Below, one piece after another: positions 17,370-28,200 of a DNA stretch of 64,000 nt. The DNA is from Streptococcus salivarius (GTDB taxonomy: Bacteria; Bacillota; Bacilli; Lactobacillales; Streptococcaceae). How positions within the stretch are numbered: position 1 is the first letter of the stretch; every line of letters begins with the position of its first letter. The notes beneath the pieces were generated by a model. That model was not told the origin of the DNA. It saw nothing but the letters and a program-made list of their open reading frames with translations, and did not search any database. Made by a program: the position numbers and the translations under genes. The stretch spans positions 1,163,501 through 1,227,500 of the forward strand of contig NZ_CP015283.1 of the NCBI RefSeq assembly GCF_002094975.1, read 5' to 3'.

Positions 17370-18589
17370 TGAAAAAAATATTACAATCTATTGTTTTTAA
17401 ACGTTTATCTTGGACAGTTCTTTTCCTCTTTATTTATGTTTTGGGAAGCCATTTAGTCTTACCATTTATAGATTTGAAGTACCCAAAACTCTTAGGAGGG
17501 TTATCCAATTCGATAGCCTTCACAAGTGCTATGATGGGTGGTAATTTAAGTTCATTTTCACTTTTTTCTGTGGGCTTGTCCCCTTGGATGTCAGCCATGA
17601 TTCTTTGGCAGATGTTTTCGTTTTCAAAAAAGTCTGGTTTAAGTAAGCTACCAATAGAAATACAGGATCGACGCAAAATGTATTTGACCTTTGCCATCGC
17701 TCTCATCCAGTCTTTAGCGGTGTCTCTAAGCCTTCCGATTGAAGTAGGAATTCCTAAAGGATTGGCTATCCTAACGAACACTATCCTTCTAATTGCGGGA
17801 ACCTTCTTTTTAGTCTGGCTATCGGATTTGAATTCTTTCTTTGGTATAGGAGGTTCTATTGTCATTTTGATGGCCAGTATGGTTGCTAATCTACCTAGGC
17901 AAATTGGAGAGAGTATTACACGACTACATATAGGATTACCGATTATTCTCTCTCTGATTATCATGGGTTTGCTCTTCTTATATATTGCAGTTATTGTCCA
18001 AAGAGCACGGTATCGCATTCCCATCAATAAGGTTAATATTCATAATCGTTTTAGCCAGTATTCCTATCTTGATGTTATGCTTACCCCAGCAGGTGGGATG
18101 CCCTTCATGTACGCAATTTCTCTAGTCTCTATTCCTCAATATCTTCTTATCTTGATTCAGATTTTATTTCCTAAAAACAGTTGGACAAATACTTGGATTG
18201 AAGCTCTGACAGTGGGACATCCGATTTGGCTTGTTCTCTATCAAGTGGTCTTATTTGTTTTGGGGATTGCTTTTGCTTTCGTAAACGTTAGTGGTGAACA
18301 AATTGCAGAACGCATGCGAAAATCAGGAGAGTACATTTACAATGTTTATCCTGGCCCTGATACAAGCCGTTATATCAATAAAGTTGTCATGAAATTTGCT
18401 GTTATTGGGGCAATTTATACAGTTATCATGGCAGGTGGCCCTATGATGATTGTGCTTATTAATCCGCAGTACTTACAACTCAGTATGATTCCTGGAATGT
18501 TTTTGATTTACAGTGGAATGGTATACAATGTACGCGAAGAAATTGCGGCTATGACCCTAAATGAATCCTATAAAGGTTTATTTGACTAG
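17369..18589 (+). CDS. secY2: SecY2, accessory Sec translocation channel
   Basis: A 406-residue polytopic membrane protein with about ten hydrophobic segments and SecY-like motifs ([51 protein letters not shown] near the C-terminus). It is shorter and more divergent than the housekeeping SecY, as expected for SecY2. It forms the membrane pore for SRR glycoproteins with SecA2 and Asp proteins. A strong GGAGGAG sits upstream, and the start overlaps the stop of the preceding GT8. No damage is seen. Confidence 0.92.
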   Translation: MKKILQSIVFKRLSWTVLFLFIYVLGSHLVLPFIDLKYPKLLGGLSNSIAFTSAMMGGNLSSFSLFSVGLSPWMSAMILWQMFSFSKKSGLSKLPIEIQDRRKMYLTFAIALIQSLAVSLSLPIEVGIPKGLAILTNTILLIAGTFFLVWLSDLNSFFGIGGSIVILMASMVANLPRQIGESITRLHIGLPIILSLIIMGLLFLYIAVIVQRARYRIPINKVNIHNRFSQYSYLDVMLTPAGGMPFMYAISLVSIPQYLLILIQILFPKNSWTNTWIEALTVGHPIWLVLYQVVLFVLGIAFAFVNVSGEQIAERMRKSGEYIYNVYPGPDTSRYINKVVMKFAVIGAIYTVIMAGGPMMIVLINPQYLQLSMIPGMFLIYSGMVYNVREEIAAMTLNESYKGLFD

Positions 18590-18636
18590 ATTAAAAGTTA
18601 AAATTATTTATATCACCTCAATTGTTCATTTGAGAG

Positions 18637-18678
18637 TGATAGGTAGTCTGGTGATCTTTTTGACCTGCCTACCTATCA
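18637..18678. repeat. Inverted repeat between secY2 and asp1
   Basis: A perfect 10-bp stem, TGATAGGTAG / CTACCTATCA, encloses 22 bases in the 127-base gap between secY2 and asp1. It is not followed by a T run, so it does not look like a standard terminator. It could be an attenuator or an RNA-processing hairpin inside the operon, at the only sizeable gap in the export block. Confidence 0.5.
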
Positions 18679-18728
18679 TCCTTAATATATCGTTAATTAT
18701 TTTGAATTCATAAAAAATGGGAGAACAT

Positions 18729-20294
18729 ATGTATTATTTAATTCCGGCTTGGTACGGTCAAGGGGCAGAGTTTTGGCAACCTGACTTAACACCGTGGTAT
18801 TTTAGAACCTCGAAAATAGAATTTGATGATACTTTACACCAAGCACGTATTTTTCAAGGCCAAGCGATGTCGCCTAGATTATTACTTTTAGCTTATCAAC
18901 CACATTTACGTTATTTTCTGCACCGCTTTGATCTCTTAGAAGTGTCGCATTTTTCAGTGTTTGATGCTATTCAAGGAATCAAAGATCAGCCCATGCGTTG
19001 CCTACAAGTATCTGACTTGGATTGGGATGATGATTGTGACTTTATTTTTACCCCCTTCATTATTGTTGTTGAGAAACATCATCAGCGTTTTGCCGAAATA
19101 GAGTTGGGACCAGAAGGATATTTGAGTCTTATTCGATATTATCAGGATGGCCTGATTTTAAGAGAAGAAATTTATGATGACAGAGGATTTGTTTCCAGTA
19201 TCCTTCATTTTGAAAATGGTCAGGCAACACACCGAGATTATTTGAATGAAGATGGCATTTGGCAACTTTGTCATTTCTTTGATGGACGAGGGATCGTAAG
19301 TAATCCAAGAACAGATCATCGTTTTAAGAAAAATTACTATATCAGTATGGAAGAAGTCATTTGGGAGTTTTTTGATGCTTATATTGCTCAAGAATTGACG
19401 CCTTCGGATTGCTTTGTCGTTGCGTCGAAAAGTAATCTGAATCAAACTCTTTATAGTCATCTACCAGAGGCTAATCAGAAAATCTTGACCTACTTCAAAG
19501 AACGCAATCAAAATGACTCTATAGAGGATTATGCTTCTTATTTGCAACTTGTTGATCTGATTATTAGTGATTCTCAGGACTTTTCTACAGAATTAAGAAA
19601 ACTATTTCCAGAGCAAGCTGAGAAGATTCAGCATATGGCATCTTATGATACCCGTCTAGCACTTGGAAAGAGCCAACGTCTTAAGTCATCTAAACTCTAT
19701 TATCAGGTAAATTTAGATGATATCAGTTGGGAAGCTATCTATCAGGTTTTAGATTTTGTAGCAAATCATCAGAATACTCATATTGTATTTGGAACTTTCA
19801 ATGCGAATCCGCATGATTTTGATACATTTAAGGAAGAAGTAGAGCACCTTATCTCTGAAAAACTGAATAAGAAAAAATTCAAACACATAAAAGATAATCA
19901 AAGTGCAGAAAACTACCTCGCTGAAAATGAGGAAGTTGAGTATCGTTATGATTTTGTTAATTTGATTGATGAGACAGCCTTGATTAAAGAATTTGAGTAT
20001 ACCCGTCTTATTGTTGATCTCAGCTTGGAACCACATCGTTATACTCAAATTGCAGGCATTAGTGCTGGGATTCCACAGATAAATAGGGTCACTTCGGACT
20101 ATGTAACACATTTGAAAAATGGTTATATCCTAGAAGAAGTAACACAATTTGAGGAGGCGGCATCTTATTATCTTGATCAGTTAAAGTACTGGAATCAAGC
20201 TTTAATTGAAGCGATTGAGAAAATCAGAGAAAATACAGGAGAGCGTTTTGTTGAAAAATGGGAGCACTATTTGAAGGAGGATAAGTATGTCTAA
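18729..20294 (+). CDS. asp1: Asp1, accessory Sec export protein
   Basis: A 521-residue protein beginning MYYLIPAWYGQGAEFW, the family's typical start. The frame is open to ATG 18717, but that ATG overlaps the Shine-Dalgarno GGGAG (18719-18723), so ATG 18729 is chosen. Asp1 has a glycosyltransferase-like GT-B fold without known activity and forms a complex with Asp2 and Asp3 that brings SRR proteins to SecA2. Length is normal and the gene appears intact. Its end overlaps asp2 by 8 bases. Confidence 0.9.
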   Translation: MYYLIPAWYGQGAEFWQPDLTPWYFRTSKIEFDDTLHQARIFQGQAMSPRLLLLAYQPHLRYFLHRFDLLEVSHFSVFDAIQGIKDQPMRCLQVSDLDWDDDCDFIFTPFIIVVEKHHQRFAEIELGPEGYLSLIRYYQDGLILREEIYDDRGFVSSILHFENGQATHRDYLNEDGIWQLCHFFDGRGIVSNPRTDHRFKKNYYISMEEVIWEFFDAYIAQELTPSDCFVVASKSNLNQTLYSHLPEANQKILTYFKERNQNDSIEDYASYLQLVDLIISDSQDFSTELRKLFPEQAEKIQHMASYDTRLALGKSQRLKSSKLYYQVNLDDISWEAIYQVLDFVANHQNTHIVFGTFNANPHDFDTFKEEVEHLISEKLNKKKFKHIKDNQSAENYLAENEEVEYRYDFVNLIDETALIKEFEYTRLIVDLSLEPHRYTQIAGISAGIPQINRVTSDYVTHLKNGYILEEVTQFEEAASYYLDQLKYWNQALIEAIEKIRENTGERFVEKWEHYLKEDKYV

Positions 20295-21816
20295 AATTAG
20301 CATTTTGCAGGTTGGACGAGATAATTGGTCAAATACTTATGAGCTCCCCGATAATGTTCGTTTTTTCTACCTTCGTGCTGGGCTTTCTAGTGATATTCTC
20401 CAATGTTTGAAACAAGCTAAACTAAGAAATTTTAATGCGGTCCTTGTTGATAGTCAGGAATCCTTACTCATGCTGATGGACTTGCGTAAGAGCTTAGTTC
20501 CTTATACCATCTTTTATGATGCTGACCTTTTGATAGAGGACCATCGAGTAGGTCGCTTTCTGAAAGAAATTTGTGCTATACCAGCAGATTTTTCAGATAA
20601 GCAAGATCTGCTAGATACCCTGTCTAAGGCACTTTTCGCTGGACAATATGGTGATAAATTGTTCCCTTATCAGATTCAGGTTCATCCTCGATTCGAAGGG
20701 AAAGTTATTTATAATGGTTTTGAAAGTATCTCTTTAGATGGGAATTACGGCGATTCCTTTAAGCCTATTCTTAACTGGAGTTTTAATATTCGAGTAGCTG
20801 AGGATTTCCCTGTTGAACTTTGGTTAGAATTTGAGAAGGCTCAGACCTGTCAATGCCGATTAGTGCTGCGCATTATTCCTGAAGGTTCAGTTTCAGAAAT
20901 CGTGAGAACAATTGTAGTTAGCGAGGAAGAAATGCGTAAAGGTGCCATTGTTTTAGATCAGGGGAGAACTTATATTTTATCAGCAACTTTAGAAGCTAAA
21001 GGAAATGGTGCTCTAAGAGTTGGGAATTTCCATCAACGATGGACACGTTTTCAATTTGGAAAGTTTGTATTGGGTGGGGGGATTCTCCATGATAGTAAAC
21101 GTCAGGAAATCAATTATTTCTTTTATCCTGGGGATTTCAAGCCACCGCTGTCCGTCTACTTTTCAGGTTTTCGTCCTGCCGAAGGTTTTGAAGGATTTGG
21201 TATGATGAGGGCTATGGAGACACCTTTCCTGCTATTTTCTGATCCTCGCCTAGAGGGGGGAGCTTTCTACATGGGAACTGAAGAGCTTGAAAATAGTATC
21301 AAGGATACTATCCAACATTATTTGGATTACCTAGGCTTTGACAGTGATCAACTTATTCTCTCTGGGATGTCCATGGGAACTTTCCCATCTATGTACTATG
21401 GTGCGGACTTTGAACCTCATGCCATTATCATGTCTAAACCTCTAGCCAATGTTGGTACCATCGGTAATCGTGCCAGACTTTTGGCACCAGAGGTTTTCCC
21501 GACAGGAATTGATGTCTTGCATTTGCAGACGGGACGTTTGGACAATGAAGGCGTCGAGGCCCTTAATCAGAAGTTCTGGGATAAGTTTGAAAAAGCAGAC
21601 TTCTCAAACACGACCTTTGGGGTTTCTTACATGAAAGATGAGGATATGGACCCAACAGCCTTCGAGGATATTACTAAAGTCCTATATTCTTCGGGAGCAC
21701 GAATTCTTAGCAAGGGAACTTCTGGACGACATAATGATGACCATTCAACTGCGACAGCTTGGTTTCTCAATTTTTATCGTATGATTTTAGAAAATGATTT
21801 TGGAAGAAAGGGATGA
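20287..21816 (+). CDS. asp2: Asp2, SRR glycan acetyltransferase and export factor
   Basis: A 509-residue protein. The alpha/beta-hydrolase-like centre is visible: S362 in GMSMGTFPS, E452 in MKDEDMDP and H482 in TSGRHNDDHS. These positions coincide with the S362/E452/H482 triad described for S. gordonii Asp2, which O-acetylates GlcNAc on the SRR protein. The protein is therefore probably catalytically competent. It acts with Asp1 and Asp3 at the membrane during export. It overlaps asp1 by 8 bases and asp3 by 4 bases (ATGA), showing tight coupling. Confidence 0.92.
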   Translation: MSKISILQVGRDNWSNTYELPDNVRFFYLRAGLSSDILQCLKQAKLRNFNAVLVDSQESLLMLMDLRKSLVPYTIFYDADLLIEDHRVGRFLKEICAIPADFSDKQDLLDTLSKALFAGQYGDKLFPYQIQVHPRFEGKVIYNGFESISLDGNYGDSFKPILNWSFNIRVAEDFPVELWLEFEKAQTCQCRLVLRIIPEGSVSEIVRTIVVSEEEMRKGAIVLDQGRTYILSATLEAKGNGALRVGNFHQRWTRFQFGKFVLGGGILHDSKRQEINYFFYPGDFKPPLSVYFSGFRPAEGFEGFGMMRAMETPFLLFSDPRLEGGAFYMGTEELENSIKDTIQHYLDYLGFDSDQLILSGMSMGTFPSMYYGADFEPHAIIMSKPLANVGTIGNRARLLAPEVFPTGIDVLHLQTGRLDNEGVEALNQKFWDKFEKADFSNTTFGVSYMKDEDMDPTAFEDITKVLYSSGARILSKGTSGRHNDDHSTATAWFLNFYRMILENDFGRKG

Positions 21817-22265
21817 ACATGATTCATAAGAATAACTCTCAGATTCAATGGGGAACGAATGTGAGATCCTATATGTTTGGTTCCCAAATTGAACATCATC
21901 CAGATGGCTCAGTCAATTTCAGTAACCCCTTGATAGCATCAGGAACTGAGATTCATTCCTGGCTGGCTATTCAAAATTATCAGGCGAGTCGAAAGCAACC
22001 TAGCTTACCTTTGTTAAAAAAGGGATATATTTATCGTCTCGAATCACAATTTACAACAGTTCCTGAAGGTACGGTTTATCTTAAATTAAGCTTCTTAAAT
22101 CGTTATGGTGAGGAAGTTAAGCAGATGATTGAAAAAAAACAATCTTTCACCTTCGTCTATCCTCATGAAGCCTACAATTATTCCATCTCCCTCTTGAGTG
22201 CTGGAATGGTAGAATTGGATTTTAAGGGAATGACAATCACTGAAGTAGGAGAAGAAAATGTTTAA
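21813..22265 (+). CDS. asp3: Asp3, accessory Sec export protein
   Basis: A 150-residue protein at the fixed place between asp2 and secA2, with Asp3-like features (an N-terminal [14 protein letters not shown] stretch and [10 protein letters not shown] followed by [14 protein letters not shown]). Asp3 has a carbohydrate-binding-like beta-sandwich fold and bridges Asp1/Asp2 to the substrate and SecA2. An in-frame ATG at 21819 is an alternative start. The gene overlaps asp2 by 4 bases and secA2 by 8 bases. Confidence 0.87.
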   Translation: MNMIHKNNSQIQWGTNVRSYMFGSQIEHHPDGSVNFSNPLIASGTEIHSWLAIQNYQASRKQPSLPLLKKGYIYRLESQFTTVPEGTVYLKLSFLNRYGEEVKQMIEKKQSFTFVYPHEAYNYSISLLSAGMVELDFKGMTITEVGEENV

Positions 22266-24633
22266 TTCTTTAAATCCTTTAAAACCAGTAAAAAGTGTAC
22301 TCAAGCAAGTTAATGGTTGGGCTGAGCAGATGGCACAACTGGATGACCAGTCATTAAAAGATAAAACTACTGAATTTAGAGAACGGCTAGACAAAGGCGA
22401 AAGTTTAGATGATTTATTACCAGAGGCTTACGCAGTAGTACGTGAAGCAGCTAAGCGTGTATTAGGTATGTTTCCCTATGATGTTCAGGTTATGGGAGCA
22501 ATCGTTATGCATCAGGGAAATATTGCTGAGATGAGTACAGGAGAAGGTAAGACCTTAACAGCAACCATGCCAGTTTACTTAAATGCACTGACAGGACAAG
22601 GAGCAATACTTGTAACGACAAACGAATACTTAGCAAAACGTGATGCTGAAGAAATGGGACAGGTTTACGAGTTTCTAGGTCTAACCATTGGCGTTCCTTT
22701 TGCAGAGGATGGTGAAGAACTTGATACCTTTGAAAAAAGGGAGATTTACGCTTCTGATATTATCTATACGACAAATAGTGGTTTGGGCTTTGACTATCTT
22801 ATTGACAATCTAGCTTCGAATAAAGACGGTAAATACATGCGTCCTTTTAACTTTGCTATTATTGATGAGGTTGATTCCGTCTTACTGGATAGTGCGCAAA
22901 CTCCCTTGGTTATTTCAGGTTCTCCTCGTGTTCAATCCAACTATTATGCTATGATTAATACACTCATGACGACATTGGTTGAGGATCAGGACTATATTTT
23001 CAAGGAAGAAAAGGGTGAAGTTTGGCTGACAACTAAAGGTGCAAAGTTAGCTGAAAATTATCTAGGAATTAGTAACCTCTATGCCAAAGAGAATGCTACA
23101 TTTGCGCGTCACCTTATTTATGCTCTCCGAGCTCATACCCTATTCAAAAAGGATAAAGATTATATTGTTCGTCAAGGAAAAGATGGACCAGAAGTTGTTC
23201 TTTTAGATAAAGCGACTGGACGCTTGATGGAATTGACCAAACTCCAAGGAGGCATGCATCAGGCAATTGAAGCCAAGGAGCTTGTAAAGTTATCTCCCGA
23301 AACACGTGCCATGGCTTCTGTCACCTATCAAAGCCTTTTTCGTAAGTTCAAAAAGATTTCAGGTATGACTGGGACTGGTAAGACCGCAGAAAAAGAATTT
23401 TTGGATACTTACGGAATGCAAGTTGTTCAAATTCCGACCAATCGTCCGAAACAAAGGATAGATTATCCAGACAATCTTTATGTAACTTTACCAGAAAAGA
23501 TCTATGCTTCCCTAGAGTATGTAAAGCATTATCATCGAAAAGGGAATCCTCTCCTAATATTCGTTGGTTCGGTTGAAATGTCTGAATTATATTCTAACCT
23601 TCTCCTAAGGGAAGGAATTGCCCACAATCTTTTAAATGCTAATAATGCTCCTAGAGAAGCTGAGATGATAGCTGAATCAGGTCAGATGGGTGCTGTCACG
23701 GTAGCTACTTCTATGGCGGGACGAGGGACCGATATTAAGTTGGGACCTGGAGTCGCCGAATTAGGTGGTCTTGTTGTCATTGGGACTGAACGTATGGAAA
23801 GTCAGCGTATTGATTTACAAATCAGAGGACGTTCAGGACGTCAGGGAGATCCTGGAATGTCTAAATTTTTTGTTTCACTTGAAGATGATGTTATCAAAAA
23901 GTATGGCCCTAACTGGGTACATAAATATTATAAAGACTACACTATTGATGAGAAAACTGAGAGTATAGAATTAGTAGGGCGACGCTACAGACGTTTGGTT
24001 GAGAAGGCGCAAAGAGCTAGTGACAGTGCGGCACGTTTTTCACGTAAGCAAACACTAGAATATGCTGAGAGTATGAACATTCAACGGGAACTCATTTATG
24101 CCCAACGAAATCACCTTATTAATCAAGATCAGGATTTAACAGATACCATTGAGCAGGTTCTTGATGACTATATTGATATTGCCCTGGTTGAAGAAGATCT
24201 TAGCGAGAAGGAGAAGTTGTATCACTTTATTCTCAAAAACATTAGTTTTCATATTGAGAAAATTCCAGATGATCTGGATATTGATGATGTCGAAGCTGTG
24301 GCTGAACTTATCTATCAGTTTGCTTATAGGGAAATAGATGATAAAAAGAAACAATTAGACACCATCGATCTTTTTGGATATTTCCAATGTCTATCACTTC
24401 TTAAGGCTATTGATGATAATTGGATTGAACAGGTTGACTATTTACAACAACTCCAACAAGCTATTGGGAGTCAAACGGCTAGTCAGAAGAATCCAATTGT
24501 TGAATATTATCAGGAAGCATTTGCAGGTTTTGAAACCATGAAGAAGCAGATCAAAAAAGACATGGTTCGCAATCTTTTACTCAGTCAAGTGCTTGTTAGT
24601 GAGGATGGTAATATCGTGACCTACTTCCCATAG
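22258..24633 (+). CDS. secA2: SecA2, accessory Sec motor ATPase
   Basis: A 791-residue SecA-type ATPase with Walker A TGEGKT (K98), Walker [11 protein letters not shown] (D203, E204), the helicase-like [14 protein letters not shown] and the [12 protein letters not shown] arginine-finger motif. The zinc-binding C-terminal tail of housekeeping SecA is absent, as is usual for SecA2 of SRR loci, and the length fits the family. It drives SRR proteins through SecY2 using ATP at the inner face of the membrane. The gene is intact and overlaps asp3. Confidence 0.95.
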   Translation: MFNSLNPLKPVKSVLKQVNGWAEQMAQLDDQSLKDKTTEFRERLDKGESLDDLLPEAYAVVREAAKRVLGMFPYDVQVMGAIVMHQGNIAEMSTGEGKTLTATMPVYLNALTGQGAILVTTNEYLAKRDAEEMGQVYEFLGLTIGVPFAEDGEELDTFEKREIYASDIIYTTNSGLGFDYLIDNLASNKDGKYMRPFNFAIIDEVDSVLLDSAQTPLVISGSPRVQSNYYAMINTLMTTLVEDQDYIFKEEKGEVWLTTKGAKLAENYLGISNLYAKENATFARHLIYALRAHTLFKKDKDYIVRQGKDGPEVVLLDKATGRLMELTKLQGGMHQAIEAKELVKLSPETRAMASVTYQSLFRKFKKISGMTGTGKTAEKEFLDTYGMQVVQIPTNRPKQRIDYPDNLYVTLPEKIYASLEYVKHYHRKGNPLLIFVGSVEMSELYSNLLLREGIAHNLLNANNAPREAEMIAESGQMGAVTVATSMAGRGTDIKLGPGVAELGGLVVIGTERMESQRIDLQIRGRSGRQGDPGMSKFFVSLEDDVIKKYGPNWVHKYYKDYTIDEKTESIELVGRRYRRLVEKAQRASDSAARFSRKQTLEYAESMNIQRELIYAQRNHLINQDQDLTDTIEQVLDDYIDIALVEEDLSEKEKLYHFILKNISFHIEKIPDDLDIDDVEAVAELIYQFAYREIDDKKKQLDTIDLFGYFQCLSLLKAIDDNWIEQVDYLQQLQQAIGSQTASQKNPIVEYYQEAFAGFETMKKQIKKDMVRNLLLSQVLVSEDGNIVTYFP

Positions 24634-24646
24634 GAAAGAGAGAAAT

Positions 24647-24826
24647 ATGACAAATAAAGACTTATTTCATAATGCGGTTGAAGGCCGTATGGAGGAGCTA
24701 AAACAAAAGCCCATAGTGAAGGAAAAAGAAACTAGGGGCGAGAAAATAAATAAGATTTTCTTTTTTATGTTAGGCTTTGTTATTATAATTAGTTTAATTT
24801 TTACTTTAATAGGTATGTTGAGGTAG
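24647..24826 (+). CDS. asp4: Asp4, small membrane component of accessory Sec
   Basis: A 59-codon gene, MTNKDLFHNAVEGRMEELKQ and on, with a charged N-terminal half and one C-terminal membrane segment (FFFMLGFVIIISLIF). Size, single membrane span and position directly after secA2 fit Asp4, which is comparable to SecE. The Shine-Dalgarno is GGAAAGAGAG, upstream of ATG 24647. The next gene begins three bases after its stop. Confidence 0.82.
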   Translation: MTNKDLFHNAVEGRMEELKQKPIVKEKETRGEKINKIFFFMLGFVIIISLIFTLIGMLR

Positions 24827-24829
24827 TCT

Positions 24830-25054
24830 ATGCAAATATTCTTTATGATTTTACTCATCATTTTAAGTGTGTCACTTATTATTACTGTAACACTGCAGCC
24901 TAGGCAAATTCAGATTTTTTCGAGTGATGCCACGAGTAATATTGGTAGGACCAGTTACTGGGCGAGCCAAACTCTTCTAAAGGGCCTAACTCTGGGGCTT
25001 AGTTCTGCATTATTTGTTGTTCTATTGGTCATGATGGTTATCTCTTATCATTAG
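24830..25054 (+). CDS. asp5: Asp5, SecG-like accessory Sec component
   Basis: A 74-residue protein with two hydrophobic segments (residues 3-22 and 50-72) and a polar link containing SSDATSNIGRTSYW, the pattern of SecG (compare its FGG-like turn). Asp5 is the SecG counterpart of the accessory channel. Its position after asp4 and before the SRR genes matches known loci. It is the last gene of the export block before a terminator. Confidence 0.82.
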   Translation: MQIFFMILLIILSVSLIITVTLQPRQIQIFSSDATSNIGRTSYWASQTLLKGLTLGLSSALFVVLLVMMVISYH

Positions 25055-25111
25055 TTATAGTTGATTATCATAGATTAATGGGATTAAACTGACTATTTTT
25101 ATAAAGTAATT

Positions 25112-25146
25112 TTCCCTCAAACATTAAGTTTCTGAGGGATTTTTTA
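25112..25146 (+). terminator. Terminator after asp5
   Basis: TCCCTCA / TGAGGGA stem with a 13-base spacer, followed by a T run. It closes the export operon and separates it from the SRR genes. Confidence 0.75.
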
Positions 25147-25213
25147 TGTTTCTTTGATTTACAAAAAAGTTGAGAATAATAAAGTTTGAAAAATAAGTTA
25201 TAGTACTAATTTT

Positions 25214-25243
25214 TTGACTATTTTTATGATAAAATAGGATAAT
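25214..25243 (+). promoter_or_regulatory. Candidate promoter of the first SRR gene
   Basis: TTGACT (25214-25219) and GATAAT (25238-25243) are separated by 18 bases, about 50 bases before the ATG at 25294. The region upstream of the second and third SRR genes has a different sequence, so this copy may be expressed separately. Confidence 0.4.
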
Positions 25244-25293
25244 ATGCTTATGAAAAAGATATAGAAATAAAAAATAAATGAAAAGGTTTATAT

Positions 25294-28200
25294 ATGTTTT
25301 TTAGAAGAAATGAGGGTCAGTACCGAGAAACTGATCGTGTGACACGTTTTAAATTGGTAAAGTCAGGGAAACATTGGTTACGTGCCGCAACCTCTCACTT
25401 TGGGCTTTTTAAGATAATAAGTGGTCGTGTGGATGCGTCATCTGTATCAGTTCATCAAGTTGAGGAAGAAGTACCTTTAATCACAAGTGACAGACTTTTA
25501 AAGGGAGTAGCCGCGACTGGAGCTCTACTAGGTGGAGGAGTAGCGACTTATGTGGTTCAAGCTGATGAAGCAACAAGTCCATCAGCGGTAGAGCATACGG
25601 TTAGTCCGACGACAGATGTTTTGGCAGCTTCTGATTCAGCGGTTTTGGGTCATTCTGGAGCTATTACAGAATCTGCAGTCAGAGGGGATGTTGTTAGCCA
25701 GTCAGCCTCAGCCACAGATTCAGTATCAAACTCAGTAGACTCAGTCTCGCTATCGCTATCAGCAAGTCATCAGGCTTCTGCGTCAGTATCAGTGAGCCTT
25801 TCGACCTCAGTCTCAACCTCTGCTAGTATGTCAGCTTCGACAAGTGCGAGTGAGTCAGCCAGCACCAGTGCTTCGGCTTCACAGAAAGCTTCGGAGTCTA
25901 CTTCAGTTTCAATGAGTGGTTCAAAAGCGACAGGGCATGCCAGTGAGACATCAAGTAGTCATGTTACTGCTACGAGTCAGACGGGGTCTGAGAGTGGTGC
26001 AGTCTCAATGCGTTCAGAAGGCTTAGACACTAATGAGACATCACGTTTATCAGATTTAACAACAAGAGCGTCAGTACCGACAGTCTCAGCACAAGCAGCA
26101 GAAGTGGCCTCAGAAGCTACAGCAGTAGCTAATACTGCTGTGGTAGCGAGTATTGAGGCGGATAAGAAGCGTCAAGAGCAAGAAGCCAAGCTTACCTCAC
26201 TGTCTACTGAAATTGGAACCTATCTTGGTCGATTAGCTCAGTTAGGTGATACGGAAAGTTATATTCTTTCGGTTAAGCCAAGTCTAGAAACTATGGAGTC
26301 TGCCTTATCTGCTTCAACATCAGATTTGACCAGTCTTGTTAGCCAAGCAAGTATTGTAAAAGATACCTTGTCTAATTTTGAATCTCAAGCGATTGGAAGT
26401 GCTTCGGAGTCTTTGAGTTTACATACATCAGAGATACTATCGCTTGCTTACAGTGAATCTACTAGTCTGTCTCTTGAAGACTTAGGATCAACTGAAGTAG
26501 CAAATAGGCTTTCAATGAGTAAGACTACTCTGGAACAAAATGCATCTGAAGCACAATTACTTGTCAGTTTGGCAGACCGTTATTTAAATAGTGTGACGGA
26601 TGCCCAAGCTCGCGCAGATCTTAGTGAAGCCATCCAAACTGTTCGCACTGAGTTGACAAAAGCTAACACTTTGCTTTCTCAAAATGAGGGAGATTTTGAA
26701 GGGCAACGCAGTCGTTTAGGCTTGGCTGTTGAGCAAATGATGAGCACCATGCAACAGACTGGTTTCACAGGAAATGTGGTCAATTCAAATGGTTCTCAAA
26801 GCATCGCCATCAATTTAGCAGCAACAGCTAATGCTGTTCAAACTTATCTTGATTCAAATGGTCGTAGACAGTATATTTATTCAGGTACTTTGACAGGATC
26901 AGATGTTTCTGAGGGTGGGAAAAATACGATTATCCAATCGATGACCTATTCTTATGATACTGGAACCAACAAGACTACTTGGGTAGTAACGGTTAAGCCG
27001 TCCTTTAATACGAATAATGAATTTGGTATTTTAGTAACATCAGATGATACCATTAATTCTGTAACCATGACTTACCATGATAATGGGAATTTGATTACAA
27101 CAGAAGATTGGACTTCAAAATTGACTAAAGCAAGTTCAATGCCCTATTCAAATTTGAAGGCAGTTCGTCAGCAGTGGAGAACCATTGGTGGTGGTGTTGC
27201 GGATAATATGAAATGGACAATTGTTACCGAAGGGTCAAATCGAAACCTTTATGTTCGAACTGCAACAGCAATCGTTGAATCAACACTGAGTGGAATTCTG
27301 ACATCGGATGGGAATACGGCTTATCAACAACGTTATGATGAGTCGCCTCTAGCCGGTTTGGATATTGATGATAAAAATGATGCTATTCTGTCAGATTCCG
27401 CTAGCCAGTCTGCTTCGACAAGTGCGAGTATGTCAGCCAGTACGTCGGCCTTACAAAGTGCTTCAACAAGTGCTAGCGCATCAGCACGGACGTCTGCTTC
27501 GATGAGTGCCTCAATCAGTGCCTCACAAAGTGCTTTAACGAGTGCGAGTGAGTCGGCAAGTACGTCCGCGTCACAGAGTGCCTTAACTAGTGCCTCAGAA
27601 TCAGCTAGCACCTCAGCGTCACAGAGTGCGTCAACCAGCGCAAGTGAATCTGCAAGTACGTCTGCATCCATGAGTGCATCGACAAGTGCATCAGAGTCTG
27701 CAAGTACGTCAGCTTCGATGAGTGCCTCAACAAGTGCTAGCGAGTCCGCCAGCACATCCGCATCGCAAAGTGCTTCAACCAGCGCCAGCGAATCAGCAAG
27801 TACGTCCGCGTCACAGAGCGCCTCAACAAGTGCATCTGAATCAGCAAGTACGTCCGCGTCAATGAGTGCTTCAACTAGCGCCAGTGAATCTGCAAGCACC
27901 AGTGCGTCGATGAGTGCCTCAACGAGTGCGTCTGAATCAGCAAGTACGTCCGCGTCAATGAGTGCCTCAACGAGTGCTTCAGAATCAGCAAGTACGTCGG
28001 CATCCATGAGTGCGTCAACCAGTGCCAGTGAGTCCGCAAGTACATCAGCGTCGCAAAGTGCGTCAACCAGCGCAAGTGAATCCGCAAGTACCAGTGCCTC
28101 ACAGAGCGCTTCAACGAGTGCATCAGAGTCAGCAAGTACGTCAGCATCGATGAGTGCCTCAACCAGTGCTAGCGAATCTGCAAGTACATCTGCGTCAATG

